IMG/VR virus record: IMGVR_UViG_3300025013_000005
Location: 1-32,658 of that record
Length of the DNA: 32,658 nucleotides
Direction: 5' to 3' (one strand)
Source: a virus
Below the pieces are notes generated by a model. It did no database searches. It saw only the letters and a program-made list of their open reading frames with translations, and had not been told where the DNA came from. The position numbers and the translations under genes are program-made. Below, piece after piece: positions 1-7,189 of the stretch; position 1 is the stretch's first letter, and each line of letters starts with the position of its first letter.

Positions 1-385
1 AAGCGGCTCATCCGACAGCAGAGTCTATTCGGTCGGCAACATATCACGTCGAGTTAACGACTTTCAATTCGAAAATGCCCATCGGCACCTGAAAAGCGCA
101 CCTGTCGCGGAGACTTCGATGCTCAGCAACATTTGACTACGCCACCTCCTGCAACGTTGGTCGGGCAGGAGGGGAGAGTGGTAAGTTGTGTAAGTTGCTG
201 CTGGTGTGCATAGAAGATTCGCCAACAGCCACACCCGGCTAGACCAGCCGGTGGCTACCACCATTGGTCAGCCTCAAGCGTTGCGAAAAGAGGCTGGGGC
301 ATGTTTAGCCGGATGGAGTTCCTGAAAGCTTGTCGCGATCTGACCACCTCGCCAAAGCATTCACTCGCTCACAACCGCCAGCAAG
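1..385. other. left flank, presumed host DNA
   Basis: No complete gene is convincing here. A frame open from the window edge ends with TGA at 134-136 (about 44 residues, ending SMLSNI) and might be the 3' end of a host gene on the plus strand, but nothing in it is recognisable. The rest shows no RNA gene, terminator or clear promoter. It is called host because the inferred phage end lies at about 386. Confidence 0.4.
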
Positions 386-562
386 TGTGAACCACTAGGA
401 GCTATGGCAGTGAAATGATTATGGGTCGGATTGTGGAAGTGGGGGAAATCTTGAGGAAAACTTGCGCAACAATTGTGCTGCGTGGACAAACAAAAATTTA
501 TGAGTCATTTGGCAGTGGTGGGATGTAAGGCTATTTTTGCACCCGCTTTGGCAGTGTGGTGC
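386..562 (+). repeat. phage left end with three putative transposase-binding sites (L1, L2, L3)
   Basis: TGGCAGTG occurs three times in the same orientation, at 405-412, 510-517 and 549-556, with partly conserved upstream bases (GCTA, CATT, GCTT). The spacings of 105 and 39 bp are close to those recalled for L1-L2-L3 at the Mu left end. A Mu-type end begins with TG; TGTGAACC at 386-393 puts the first core about 19 bases inside, as in Mu. The last site ends just before the stop codon of the first cargo gene. The exact end base and the 5-bp target duplication cannot be confirmed without the right end. Confidence 0.6.
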
Positions 563-564
563 CT

Positions 565-1128
565 TTACTTCATTTTGTTAAGAAGACGTTCTCGCTCCTT
601 AGATTCCCTCGCTCGTTCTTCTATTTGAAATTTAAATCTCTCAACCTCTCCGAATGCCAGCAGCAAACAAATAAAAGAAAAGAAAGCAAAGGTCAAAAAA
701 CAAATGACAGCTATAACAAGTTGGTCTGGTCTAGATAGTACACTGCCTAATAATGGAGAGAAACCAAGCACCACAGCTACAACTATATAGTATATGGTAA
801 GCCAAAAAATATAATTAACATTCCTCTGTATGATCCTATTTAACCTTTGTTGTTCCGACTCAGATAATCCATCTTTGCCGGAAAGCTCAACTATTTTAAG
901 GCGTAAGTTATATGCCACAACCATCATAGCTGGTGGCAAAAATGTAAGCTTTTGGAAAGCATCGAGAACTCTGTCAATATCAAAAAGATACAAAAATTTA
1001 TATGACACCGCAGCTGTGAGCATAACGAGAAAAAGGCCCACACAGGTTTCAATAAGGCTGAAGCCTTTATTTTGTACCTCTATTGATTTCAAGTAATAGT
1101 TCCTAACTGTATCTGGTTTGTAAGCCAT
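565..1128 (-). CDS. RexB-like multi-span inner-membrane protein (lysogenic cargo)
   Basis: This 187-aa protein has three or four hydrophobic segments, at roughly residues 23-47, 62-76, 105-128 and 136-160, followed by a charged, probably helical C-terminal tail rich in E, R and K. It starts inside the end of the upstream 323-aa gene (40-base overlap), so translation is probably coupled; no strong ribosome site precedes the ATG. The DNA is visibly more AT-rich than the phage core. It is the last gene of a leftward unit that begins with the repressor, so it should be made in the lysogen. Position, partner and topology recall lambda RexB, a four-span membrane protein of 144 aa; sequence similarity is not claimed. 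It could be another small channel or exclusion protein. Confidence 0.6.
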   Translation of the reverse strand: MAYKPDTVRNYYLKSIEVQNKGFSLIETCVGLFLVMLTAAVSYKFLYLFDIDRVLDAFQKLTFLPPAMMVVAYNLRLKIVELSGKDGLSESEQQRLNRIIQRNVNYIFWLTIYYIVVAVVLGFSPLLGSVLSRPDQLVIAVICFLTFAFFSFICLLLAFGEVERFKFQIEERARESKERERLLNKMK

Positions 1129-2060
1129 GCCAGCATTTCGTTGTAAAGATCGCTGGAATCTATGATCCCGTTGTAAGTCTTTACCCGAACATGACCAGCA
1201 AATTTTAAATCTGCACCTTTAAGTACAGGGCCATCTTGCAAATGAACCTTGACGTCATCAGGTTCGGCGTGCCTCATTGCAGTAGCGATATTGTCAAGTA
1301 TTTTGTGGGCGGCGTCGGTGGTTTTTCTGTAGTAAGACACCTCTAGGTTTACCCGCAAATTAGCTTCGTCAAGTGAGTCGTCAAGTTTCAGGCCCTTTCG
1401 CCAGTCCGCACCGAGTGCTGCTGTTAAGATATCAAAACCCCTCCCGACTGGCCCAAAAACCATCTTACTAGTTTTTTTACCTTCATCTTGTTCAGAATAT
1501 TTTGTTTCCAAAGATGATCCAATAACAACCTTCTTAACTGGCATTTTTTCTACTCTTTTACGTGCTTCCTTTGTTGGAAGATCGGACAAAAGTATAGCAT
1601 TTCTCTTATCTAAAGTCGAGGTGCAATCTCTAAAAAACCACATTAGATGATTTTCCAAATCCCTGGACTTCAATGATTTAGACTGTAATATCAGTACATG
1701 GTTTTCAAGAACACCGAAATATAGCACTGATTCCAAAAACTCTTGTGTCTTACCATCTTTACTTGGTGGAAGGGACAGAGCTTCTATAGGAAATTCGTCA
1801 GAAGCTTCATCAAGGACAAGAATAGTTGAATCTTTTCCTTCCTCATAACTCAAAAGCTGTCCGAATATCATGCCCCCTTGTAACCTGAAAGAATTTATAA
1901 ATCGTTTGTACTTTGCTTCTGGATCTATATATTCGACCCGTGATATTGGCTTTTTTCTAAGTTCGAGAGCTTTTTCTAAATGCGACTGTAGGTGAGATGA
2001 CTTTTTTTGAAATTGCGCAACCTTGTAGTAAATAGTCTTCGTTTGCGTTACAGGTTTCAT
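1089..2060 (-). CDS. RexA-like soluble protein of unknown function (lysogenic cargo)
   Basis: This 323-aa protein has no signal peptide or membrane span. The ATG at 2060 is preceded by GAGGG at a good distance. Residues around FDILTAALGAD, followed by a basic helical stretch and a beta-rich C-terminus, resemble the recalled arrangement in lambda RexA (GDILKVLGATD, then a similar helix and strand pattern). This is an eye comparison from memory, not an alignment score. The gene is AT-rich, lies downstream of the repressor, and overlaps the following membrane-protein gene, as rexA precedes rexB. If the analogy holds, it would sense an infecting phage or bind DNA and gate the membrane partner. 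A short dyad (ATGTT-gat-AACAT, 2083-2095) lies just upstream and could serve a local promoter. Another prophage defence family is possible. Confidence 0.6.
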   Translation of the reverse strand: MKPVTQTKTIYYKVAQFQKKSSHLQSHLEKALELRKKPISRVEYIDPEAKYKRFINSFRLQGGMIFGQLLSYEEGKDSTILVLDEASDEFPIEALSLPPSKDGKTQEFLESVLYFGVLENHVLILQSKSLKSRDLENHLMWFFRDCTSTLDKRNAILLSDLPTKEARKRVEKMPVKKVVIGSSLETKYSEQDEGKKTSKMVFGPVGRGFDILTAALGADWRKGLKLDDSLDEANLRVNLEVSYYRKTTDAAHKILDNIATAMRHAEPDDVKVHLQDGPVLKGADLKFAGHVRVKTYNGIIDSSDLYNEMLAWLTNQIQLGTIT

Positions 2061-2189
2061 TGTACCCTCTTTGAATTACGTCATGTTGATAACATTTTAG
2101 CACCGACCGGGTGTGCTGCCGATGCCCCAACGGTCACTACAGCTGCTGCCTCTTCACCAATTCAATAAAAACGGATTCTAGGCGTCCCG

Positions 2190-2570
2190 TCATTTTAAAC
2201 TACGTAGGCTTTGCTTACACGCTTTCATGTTGTCCAAGTAGTCCCCCAGCTTGTTTTCCAGGAGCTGGTGGCCCAACTGATCTGGGGTCAGAAAGTACTG
2301 CCGCTGACCGGACCATAATGAACGAGCTGAATCCGAGGCAAACGAGCAGGCATCGGCATCTACAAAAATGGCCCGTCTCTTCTTGTCCAGGGCGGCATAC
2401 CACTTGTTGTGCTTTCTGATGGCGTCCGGCCCGCCTTCAAGCATCCTAGAATTGGCCTTTACGGCGGCTTCTACCTCTTTGACGAATGCCGTGGCTTCCT
2501 TCCTTGTCGGAGCTGCAACAGCCACCGTCACCCAGGAGAGCACAACCAGGACCAGGCAGAGCACCCGCAT
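2190..2570 (-). CDS. small secreted (periplasmic) protein translationally coupled to the repressor
   Basis: This 126-aa protein has a clear signal peptide: MR, then a hydrophobic core of about 15 residues, then AVA-AP as a likely signal peptidase I site near residue 19-20. The mature part is helical and charged, with two cysteines about 45 residues apart that could form a disulfide. The ATG at 2570 shares its A with the TGA stop of the repressor (TGATG), and GGGAGGA lies just upstream, so this start is preferred over an in-frame GTG at 2588. Co-translation with the repressor implies expression in the lysogen. A role in surface or periplasmic superinfection exclusion is inferred from position only; the family is not recognised. 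Confidence 0.7.
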   Translation of the reverse strand: MRVLCLVLVVLSWVTVAVAAPTRKEATAFVKEVEAAVKANSRMLEGGPDAIRKHNKWYAALDKKRRAIFVDADACSFASDSARSLWSGQRQYFLTPDQLGHQLLENKLGDYLDNMKACKQSLRSLK

Positions 2571-3280
2571 CACATCTTCCTCCCGCACCAGACCACCCGG
2601 CCGATCACGTTAAGCATGGCAGCTGCTTCGCCCTGGAGGACCTCCGCGTCATAGATCGGATTATCACCTTTCACTATTACCGTGCCATCAAGCCTTCGCT
2701 GAATCCGCTTGACCAACAGCCCCCCATTCAGCTGCAAAACATAGATGGCATTCTCCTGGATCTTTCGCTCGCGAAGGTCGACCAGGATCATATCGTCGCT
2801 GGACAATGTCGGCTCCATCGAGTCGCCTTTAACGTTGATCAGAGCCAGATCCTTGGCCGATAGCCCCATCACGTCCTTTATCCATCCCGCCTTAAACGAC
2901 AGGTAATCAACTATTTGCTCACTATGTACAGTCGTTGCGCCACCGGCCCCTGCAGAGACGTTGTACCTGGGCACCATCACAAAATCTGCCTGACGCTTAG
3001 CAACATACTCGATTTGCTCCTGACGCTCCGCGACAAGGTTAACACCAGGCGAGGTGTCTACGACATTGCCCCGCATCATCTCACCTTCCCCCGTCATTAA
3101 CCAATCCGTGCTGCAATTGTAATGCTGGGCGATCTTAAAGGCCCATTCAAGCGGCATTACACCGCGCGACTTAGCGCCAGAAACGCTAGCCGCCGTGACT
3201 TGCAAAAATGCACTGAACCGGTTGAACGACTTCCAGCCAGTCACCTGCATGATCCTGGTCCACACCTCTACAAAATCCAT
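2570..3280 (-). CDS. CI-like phage repressor with S24 (LexA-type) self-cleavage domain
   Basis: This 236-aa repressor keeps lytic genes off. Residues 1-65 form the N-terminal helix-turn-helix domain of the bacteriophage CI repressor family, and residues about 95-236 form an S24 peptidase domain. The catalytic pair is visible as Ser154 in GDSMEP and Lys191 in LLVKRIQ, and an Ala-Gly cleavage site lies in the AGAGG stretch near residues 110-114. The family is cleaved after RecA activation, so SOS induction of this prophage is expected. This differs from Mu's own repressor, which lacks this domain. AGGG precedes the ATG by about eight bases. It reads away from the early genes, with operator repeats directly upstream. 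Confidence 0.93.
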   Translation of the reverse strand: MDFVEVWTRIMQVTGWKSFNRFSAFLQVTAASVSGAKSRGVMPLEWAFKIAQHYNCSTDWLMTGEGEMMRGNVVDTSPGVNLVAERQEQIEYVAKRQADFVMVPRYNVSAGAGGATTVHSEQIVDYLSFKAGWIKDVMGLSAKDLALINVKGDSMEPTLSSDDMILVDLRERKIQENAIYVLQLNGGLLVKRIQRRLDGTVIVKGDNPIYDAEVLQGEAAAMLNVIGRVVWCGRKM

Positions 3281-3290
3281 GTCAATCCCT

Positions 3291-3422
3291 GTTCGGAGTT
3301 CTGGGGCTTAACTCCGAACTAAACTCCGAACAAGCGAAGTTAGTTCGGAGTTGATTAAATGCCTGAAAATAGGTCTAGTTTGCTGAGCGATCCTGTATTG
3401 CCTAGAAAAGTTAACTCCGAAC
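3291..3422. promoter_or_regulatory. five-copy operator array, AACTCCGAAC
   Basis: The decamer AACTCCGAAC occurs on the plus strand at 3310-3319, 3322-3331 and 3413-3422, and as its complement GTTCGGAGTT at 3291-3300 and 3343-3352. Each lies in an imperfect dyad centred on TCCGA (TTAxxTCxGAxxTAA in the best copy). The array covers the region between the divergent repressor and early genes, so these are the probable repressor operators. The first copy sits against the repressor start, which suggests autoregulation. Confidence 0.8.
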
Positions 3423-3434
3423 TCATTTTATTAG

Positions 3435-3463
3435 TTGACAGCTAACAAAAGTTAGCTTAAAAC
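3435..3463 (+). promoter_or_regulatory. early (lytic) promoter candidate
   Basis: A perfect -35 box TTGACA lies at 3435-3440, then a 17-bp spacer and TAAAAC as a modest -10 at 3458-3463. It points toward the Ner and transposase genes and starts 13 bp after the last operator decamer. The predicted transcript would begin at about 3469-3470. Confidence 0.6.
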
Positions 3464-3478
3464 TTATTGTCATGACAA
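3440..3478. promoter_or_regulatory. two perfect dyads over the early promoter
   Basis: AGCTAAC-AAAA-GTTAGCT (3440-3457) fills the promoter spacer, and the 12-bp palindrome TTGTCATGACAA (3467-3478) covers the predicted transcription start. They differ in sequence from the repressor decamers, so a second regulator, most simply the Ner-like protein encoded next, may bind them. Confidence 0.5.
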
Positions 3479-3700
3479 GACAACTAAATACCAAAAAAAC
3501 CCGCCGAGCGCAGGGTCTGGATCAAAGGTCAATTAGAGGTCATTGGCGAATCTTTCGCGTCCATTGGTCGCGAGCTGGGAACCAGTCGGCAAGCGGTGCG
3601 CAGTGCTCTCGATTCGCCCTATCCAAGGATGGAAAAAGCCATCGCTGAAAAGCTCGGGGTGCCCAGAGAAAAGATCTGGCCAGAGCGATACGCGGCTTAA
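3472..3700 (+). CDS. ner: Ner/Nlp-like DNA-binding regulator, frame interrupted at an A7 run
   Basis: The frame ending with TAA at 3698-3700 encodes a typical Ner-type domain: a Trp near the N-terminus, SIGRELGTSRQAVRSAL as the helix-turn-helix, then LGVPREKIWPERY matching the family's IWPSRY ending. In phage Mu, Ner represses early transcription and promotes lytic growth. That frame is open only from 3488 and has no ATG, GTG or TTG before the domain. An ATG at 3472 in the neighbouring frame would join it after loss of one A, or +1 slippage, in AAAAAAA at 3493-3499, giving about 75 aa, the right length. No ribosome site precedes 3472, and the predicted transcript start is 2-3 bases upstream, so the message could be nearly leaderless. 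A sequencing error is the main alternative. Confidence 0.65.
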
Positions 3701-3796
3701 CTATCGACTAATGAATAGTTATGGAGATGCGAATAGTAACCCATTTTTAATGCTCCTGCAATTGGAATATAGCCGCAACACTAGGAAGGCAATCAC

Positions 3797-5953
3797 ATGG
3801 TCGAATCAGAGCTGAAAACGCATTATACCGCGAAGGATCTTGCCGGTTTACCGGCAATGCCGTCTACAGAGCGCGGCGTTCAAAAGCTTGCCGACCGTGA
3901 AGGCTGGCCCAACCGCAAGCGCGCCGGCCGTGGTGGTGGCAAAGAGTATGCTCTGGACTCCCTCCCCCCGGAAACCCGCGACCACCTGGCCAACCAGACC
4001 ATCGCTCAACTGACCGAGAAAGTATGTCCCTTTCCTATGACTCCCCGGCAAGAGACCACACCCGCCGTCATCGAAAAGCCTGACTATTCAGAGATCGCTG
4101 CCATGAAGAAATGGCAGACCTCAACCATGGACGCCCGCCTGGTCATAATACGACTTATCGAGCAGGCCGCCCCGTCGATCGGCGCCACCAAGGCCATCAG
4201 GATCCTGGTCAAGCAAGCTGCAGACGGTGTGCTCCCCCCCGAGATTCAGGCCCTGGTGCCGATCGCCAACAAGCGCGCCGGCGACAGTGGCGATCGCACC
4301 TTATCCGAGCGCTCATTGATGCGCTGGTGGAGCGATTACAAGAAGACCGGCGGCAACTATTCCGCCCTGGCGCCGGTGGCCGTAGAGAAGGCCGAGCTGC
4401 CGCCCTGGGCGCCCTACTTCCTTAAGTGCTACCGCGTACCGCAGAAGATATCGGTCGCCCATGCGATCGAGGATCTGGCTGCCATCCTCCCCGCCGGGAT
4501 CGCGCTACCTTCCGAGGCGCAGGCCTATCGTCTCCTCGGGAAAATGAGCAAGCTGGATGTGCAGCGCGGCCGCATGACAGGCAAGGAACTGCGCAGCCAG
4601 AAAGGCTTTATCCGCCGCTCCACCGACGAATTCCAGCCGCTCGACATCTGCATCCCGGACGGACACTCCTGGAAGGGTTACATCGCCCACCCGGTGCACG
4701 GCCGCCACTTCAAGCCCGAGGTCTGCGCCATCATCGACGCCGTCACCAAGGTGATCATCGGTTGGAGCGCAGGGCTCGCCGAGTCATCCCAGACCGTTGC
4801 CGACGCCGTCCGCCATGCGGTCACCGTCAACGACGAGAAGCGCTACGGTGGCATCCCCGCCATCTTGTACGCCGACTGCGGGGCCGGCAACGAGGCCACC
4901 GTCAACAGCGACCCCTTCTGCGGCATGTATGCCCGGCTCGGCATGTCCTACAAGACGGGCATCCCCGGCAACTCCCAGGCGCGCGGTCTTATCGAGCGCG
5001 CCCAGAAGACCGTCTGGATTCGCGCCGCCAAGAAGCTACCCACCTACACCGGCCCCGGGATGGACTCATCAGTCCAGCGCAAGATGTACCTCGCCCTGGA
5101 GAAGGATGTGAAGGCCGCAGTAAAGGCGGGCACCCCCGGCAAGAAGTCGGAGAAGCTTCTCTCCTGGCAGGAGTTCCTGGATTTTTGCCAAAACGAGATC
5201 GAGGACTACAACCGCCGCCCGCATAGCTCGCTCCCCCGGATCACCGACAAGGAGACCGGCCTGCGCCGCCACATGTGCCCCCTGGAAATGTGGAGCAAGT
5301 TTCTCGCCGAAGGCTGGACTCCTGAAGTACCCGAGCCCGCCGAGCTGGACGCACTGTTCCGCCCGCACGTCACCGTCACCACCCGGCGCGGAGAGGTTCG
5401 AGTCTTCGGCAACCTCTACTACTCCGGGGATCTGGTGCACTACAACGGCGAGACCGTCATCGTCGCCTACGACATCCACGATGCCAACCAGGTATGGGTA
5501 AAAGACCAGGAAGAACGCCTGATCTGCATCGCCCGCTGGAACGCCAACAAGAAGGCATTCTACCCGGTACCAGTGGTCGAGCAGGCCCGCGAGGACCGCA
5601 AGAACCGCCGCCGGAAGCTGCTGCTCGGCCACCTGGAAGAAGTCGAGGCTGAAGCCGCGGTTTCCGTCGAACTGGTAGCCACCCGCGAGCTCCCCCCCGA
5701 GGTCATCGCTTTCGAGCAAAGGCAGGAAGAAAAAGTGAAACAGAAAGAGATAGGCCAGACCTTTTTTGACAACATCGCCGACCTTTCCGACGACATCCGC
5801 CGCCGTCAGAAACGTGGCGAAGCCAGCGCATACGAGACCACCTGGGCGGAGGATTACGACCGGTCCCTGGGCAGCGGTAAGCGCCTCGGCCTCTACAAGA
5901 CAGACCCCAACTGCGCGGGACGATTCGCGGCGCAGGCAGCACAGCACCAATAA
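3797..5953 (+). CDS. A: MuA-like DDE transposase
   Basis: This 718-aa transposase catalyses strand transfer for integration and replicative transposition. Residues 1-70 look like the Mu-type N-terminal winged-helix DNA-binding domain (YTAKDLAGLPAMPSTERGVQ). The integrase-fold core begins near residue 280. The probable DDE triad is Asp288 in CIPDGHS, Asp360 in ILYADCG and Glu400 in GLIERAQK, followed by the family's C-terminal beta-barrel and a charged tail that should contact protein B. Mu A is 663 aa, so the size fits. AGGAAGG precedes the ATG at 3797. It is the first large early gene and is followed by a hairpin terminator and the B gene. Confidence 0.96.
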   Translation: MVESELKTHYTAKDLAGLPAMPSTERGVQKLADREGWPNRKRAGRGGGKEYALDSLPPETRDHLANQTIAQLTEKVCPFPMTPRQETTPAVIEKPDYSEIAAMKKWQTSTMDARLVIIRLIEQAAPSIGATKAIRILVKQAADGVLPPEIQALVPIANKRAGDSGDRTLSERSLMRWWSDYKKTGGNYSALAPVAVEKAELPPWAPYFLKCYRVPQKISVAHAIEDLAAILPAGIALPSEAQAYRLLGKMSKLDVQRGRMTGKELRSQKGFIRRSTDEFQPLDICIPDGHSWKGYIAHPVHGRHFKPEVCAIIDAVTKVIIGWSAGLAESSQTVADAVRHAVTVNDEKRYGGIPAILYADCGAGNEATVNSDPFCGMYARLGMSYKTGIPGNSQARGLIERAQKTVWIRAAKKLPTYTGPGMDSSVQRKMYLALEKDVKAAVKAGTPGKKSEKLLSWQEFLDFCQNEIEDYNRRPHSSLPRITDKETGLRRHMCPLEMWSKFLAEGWTPEVPEPAELDALFRPHVTVTTRRGEVRVFGNLYYSGDLVHYNGETVIVAYDIHDANQVWVKDQEERLICIARWNANKKAFYPVPVVEQAREDRKNRRRKLLLGHLEEVEAEAAVSVELVATRELPPEVIAFEQRQEEKVKQKEIGQTFFDNIADLSDDIRRRQKRGEASAYETTWAEDYDRSLGSGKRLGLYKTDPNCAGRFAAQAAQHQ

Positions 5954-5954
5954 A

Positions 5955-5990
5955 AAAACCGCCCAGGTGATCGCAACACCGGGCGGCTTT
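5955..5990 (+). terminator. intrinsic-terminator-like hairpin between A and B
   Basis: CCGCCC (5959-5964) plus GGTG (5966-5969) pair with CACC plus GGGCGG (ending 5986), with one bulged A and a seven-base loop. The stem is flanked by an A run before and CTTT after. The T tract is short, so termination is probably partial. It starts two bases after the transposase stop. Confidence 0.6.
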
Positions 5991-6035
5991 CATCACCCCT
6001 TAATGGGGATCTTATGACAGGAGGGAAAATACCAG

Positions 6036-6779
6036 ATGAAACACAAAATGGCAATCACCAAGAACATGAGGCGCTTCACCCAGGCAATCGACGATCTCTT
6101 GAACCGCCCCCAGGGGACCGAAGGAATGGGGCTCCTCTGGGGGCCTCCCGGGGAAGGCAAGACGACCTCGGTCGCCTACGTCGCCAACGTCTACGACGGC
6201 ATCTTTGTCCGCGCCGTCGGGTGCTGGACCGTCACTAGCATGCTCGGCGACCTCTGCCGCGAGTTGGGCGGGAAGCGCTTGCTGCGCCGCTCCGACATGG
6301 TCGAGTACATCGTCCACGAACTCACCCGCGACGGCCGGGCCCCGCGCCCCATTTTCATCGACGAAGCCGATTACTGCTTCCGCCAGTTTGAAATGGTCGA
6401 CAGCCTGCGCGACATCTACGACCTCTCCGGCTGCCCCGTCATCCTGATCGGCATGGAGGATATCGCCCGGCGCATCCGCACCAACGAGCGGATCGCCCGC
6501 CGCATCACCCAGTGGATCGAGTTCAAAGGGCTTGACCTGGACGACACCACCCTGGTCGCAAACGACTGCTGCGAGGCAACCCTCGCCCCCGATCTGCTGC
6601 GCCACCTGCACCGCGAAACCGGCGCCAACATCGGCCGCATCATCATCGGCCTGACCAAGATCGAGAAGTACGCGCAGACCAACGGCCTGCAGACAGTTTC
6701 AATCTCCCAGTGGAGCGATCGCAACCTTTACTTCGACCAGCCCAACTTCGCCCGCAAACCAAAGACCGGAGAGCTTTAA
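6036..6779 (+). CDS. B: MuB-like AAA+ ATPase, transposition target selector
   Basis: This 247-aa ATPase would bind DNA in its ATP form, deliver target DNA to transposase A and stimulate it. The Walker A motif GPPGEGKTT is at residues 36-44 and Walker B PIFIDEAD at 105-112, followed by a sensor region (VILIGMED) and an arginine-rich segment (RRIRTNERIARRI). Mu B is 312 aa with an extra N-terminal helix-turn-helix; here the ATPase begins almost at once, so that domain is missing. AGGAGG at 6018-6023 precedes the ATG at a slightly long distance; Met5 is an alternative start. It follows the transposase after a hairpin, as in other Mu-like phages. Confidence 0.93.
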   Translation: MKHKMAITKNMRRFTQAIDDLLNRPQGTEGMGLLWGPPGEGKTTSVAYVANVYDGIFVRAVGCWTVTSMLGDLCRELGGKRLLRRSDMVEYIVHELTRDGRAPRPIFIDEADYCFRQFEMVDSLRDIYDLSGCPVILIGMEDIARRIRTNERIARRITQWIEFKGLDLDDTTLVANDCCEATLAPDLLRHLHRETGANIGRIIIGLTKIEKYAQTNGLQTVSISQWSDRNLYFDQPNFARKPKTGEL

Positions 6780-6781
6780 AT

Positions 6782-7189
6782 ATGCCAGGTATCAAGGGAA
6801 TGAAACGTGTTTCCGCAGCCAATGCAATAAGGCGTCAGATCTGGCGCAGCATCCGTATTCTCCGGAGATTCACTCAGCCGGACCTGATGAGAACTGTACC
6901 GGGCTCCACCATGAACAACATCGGTAAGTATGTCCACATGCTCACGCGTCACGGCTATCTCAGCAAGAACGGCGCCGTCCCAACCGGGCGCCTCGGTGAA
7001 TTCCAGGTGTTCCAACTGGTCCGCGATACCGGCCCGACGCACCCGAACCGCTGCAGCGTATGCGATCAGCCCCTGACCGCAAAAGAGTGCGTCGACCCGA
7101 AAAAGAAAGAAACAGAAAAAGAGAAAGAAACAAAGGAAGAGACAAACAAACAGAGAGAGACCGGGGAGGTGACCCATGACGCGGCCTGA
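6782..7189 (+). CDS. winged-helix-like early protein with charged tail
   Basis: This 135-aa protein starts two bases after the B stop, with GGAGAG upstream. Residues 15-85 look like a winged-helix DNA-binding fold: a helical stretch with RRFTQPDLMRTVPGSTMNNIGKYVHMLTRHGYLSKNG reading as recognition helix and wing. A CSVCDQPLTAKEC segment near residue 100 carries three cysteines. The last 35 residues are nearly all K, E, T and Q and probably disordered. The domain reading is by eye; the function is unknown, perhaps early gene regulation. Its end overlaps the next gene by 14 bases. Confidence 0.75.
   Translation: MPGIKGMKRVSAANAIRRQIWRSIRILRRFTQPDLMRTVPGSTMNNIGKYVHMLTRHGYLSKNGAVPTGRLGEFQVFQLVRDTGPTHPNRCSVCDQPLTAKECVDPKKKETEKEKETKEETNKQRETGEVTHDAA

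Noticed and set aside
64-264. 66-aa minus-strand frame in the left flank
   Set aside because: No family, ribosome site or context supports it; the composition looks random.
1-385. tRNA or other RNA gene as integration target
   Set aside because: No cloverleaf or conserved tRNA arms are seen, and Mu-like phages do not require such a target.
2111-2863. Plus-strand frames of 62-125 aa opposite the secreted protein and repressor
   Set aside because: They lie opposite well-supported minus-strand genes and look like low-complexity antisense readings.
4426-5226. 266-aa plus-strand frame inside the transposase
   Set aside because: It is an Arg/Pro-rich shifted frame fully inside gene A, typical of an out-of-frame reading of GC-rich DNA.
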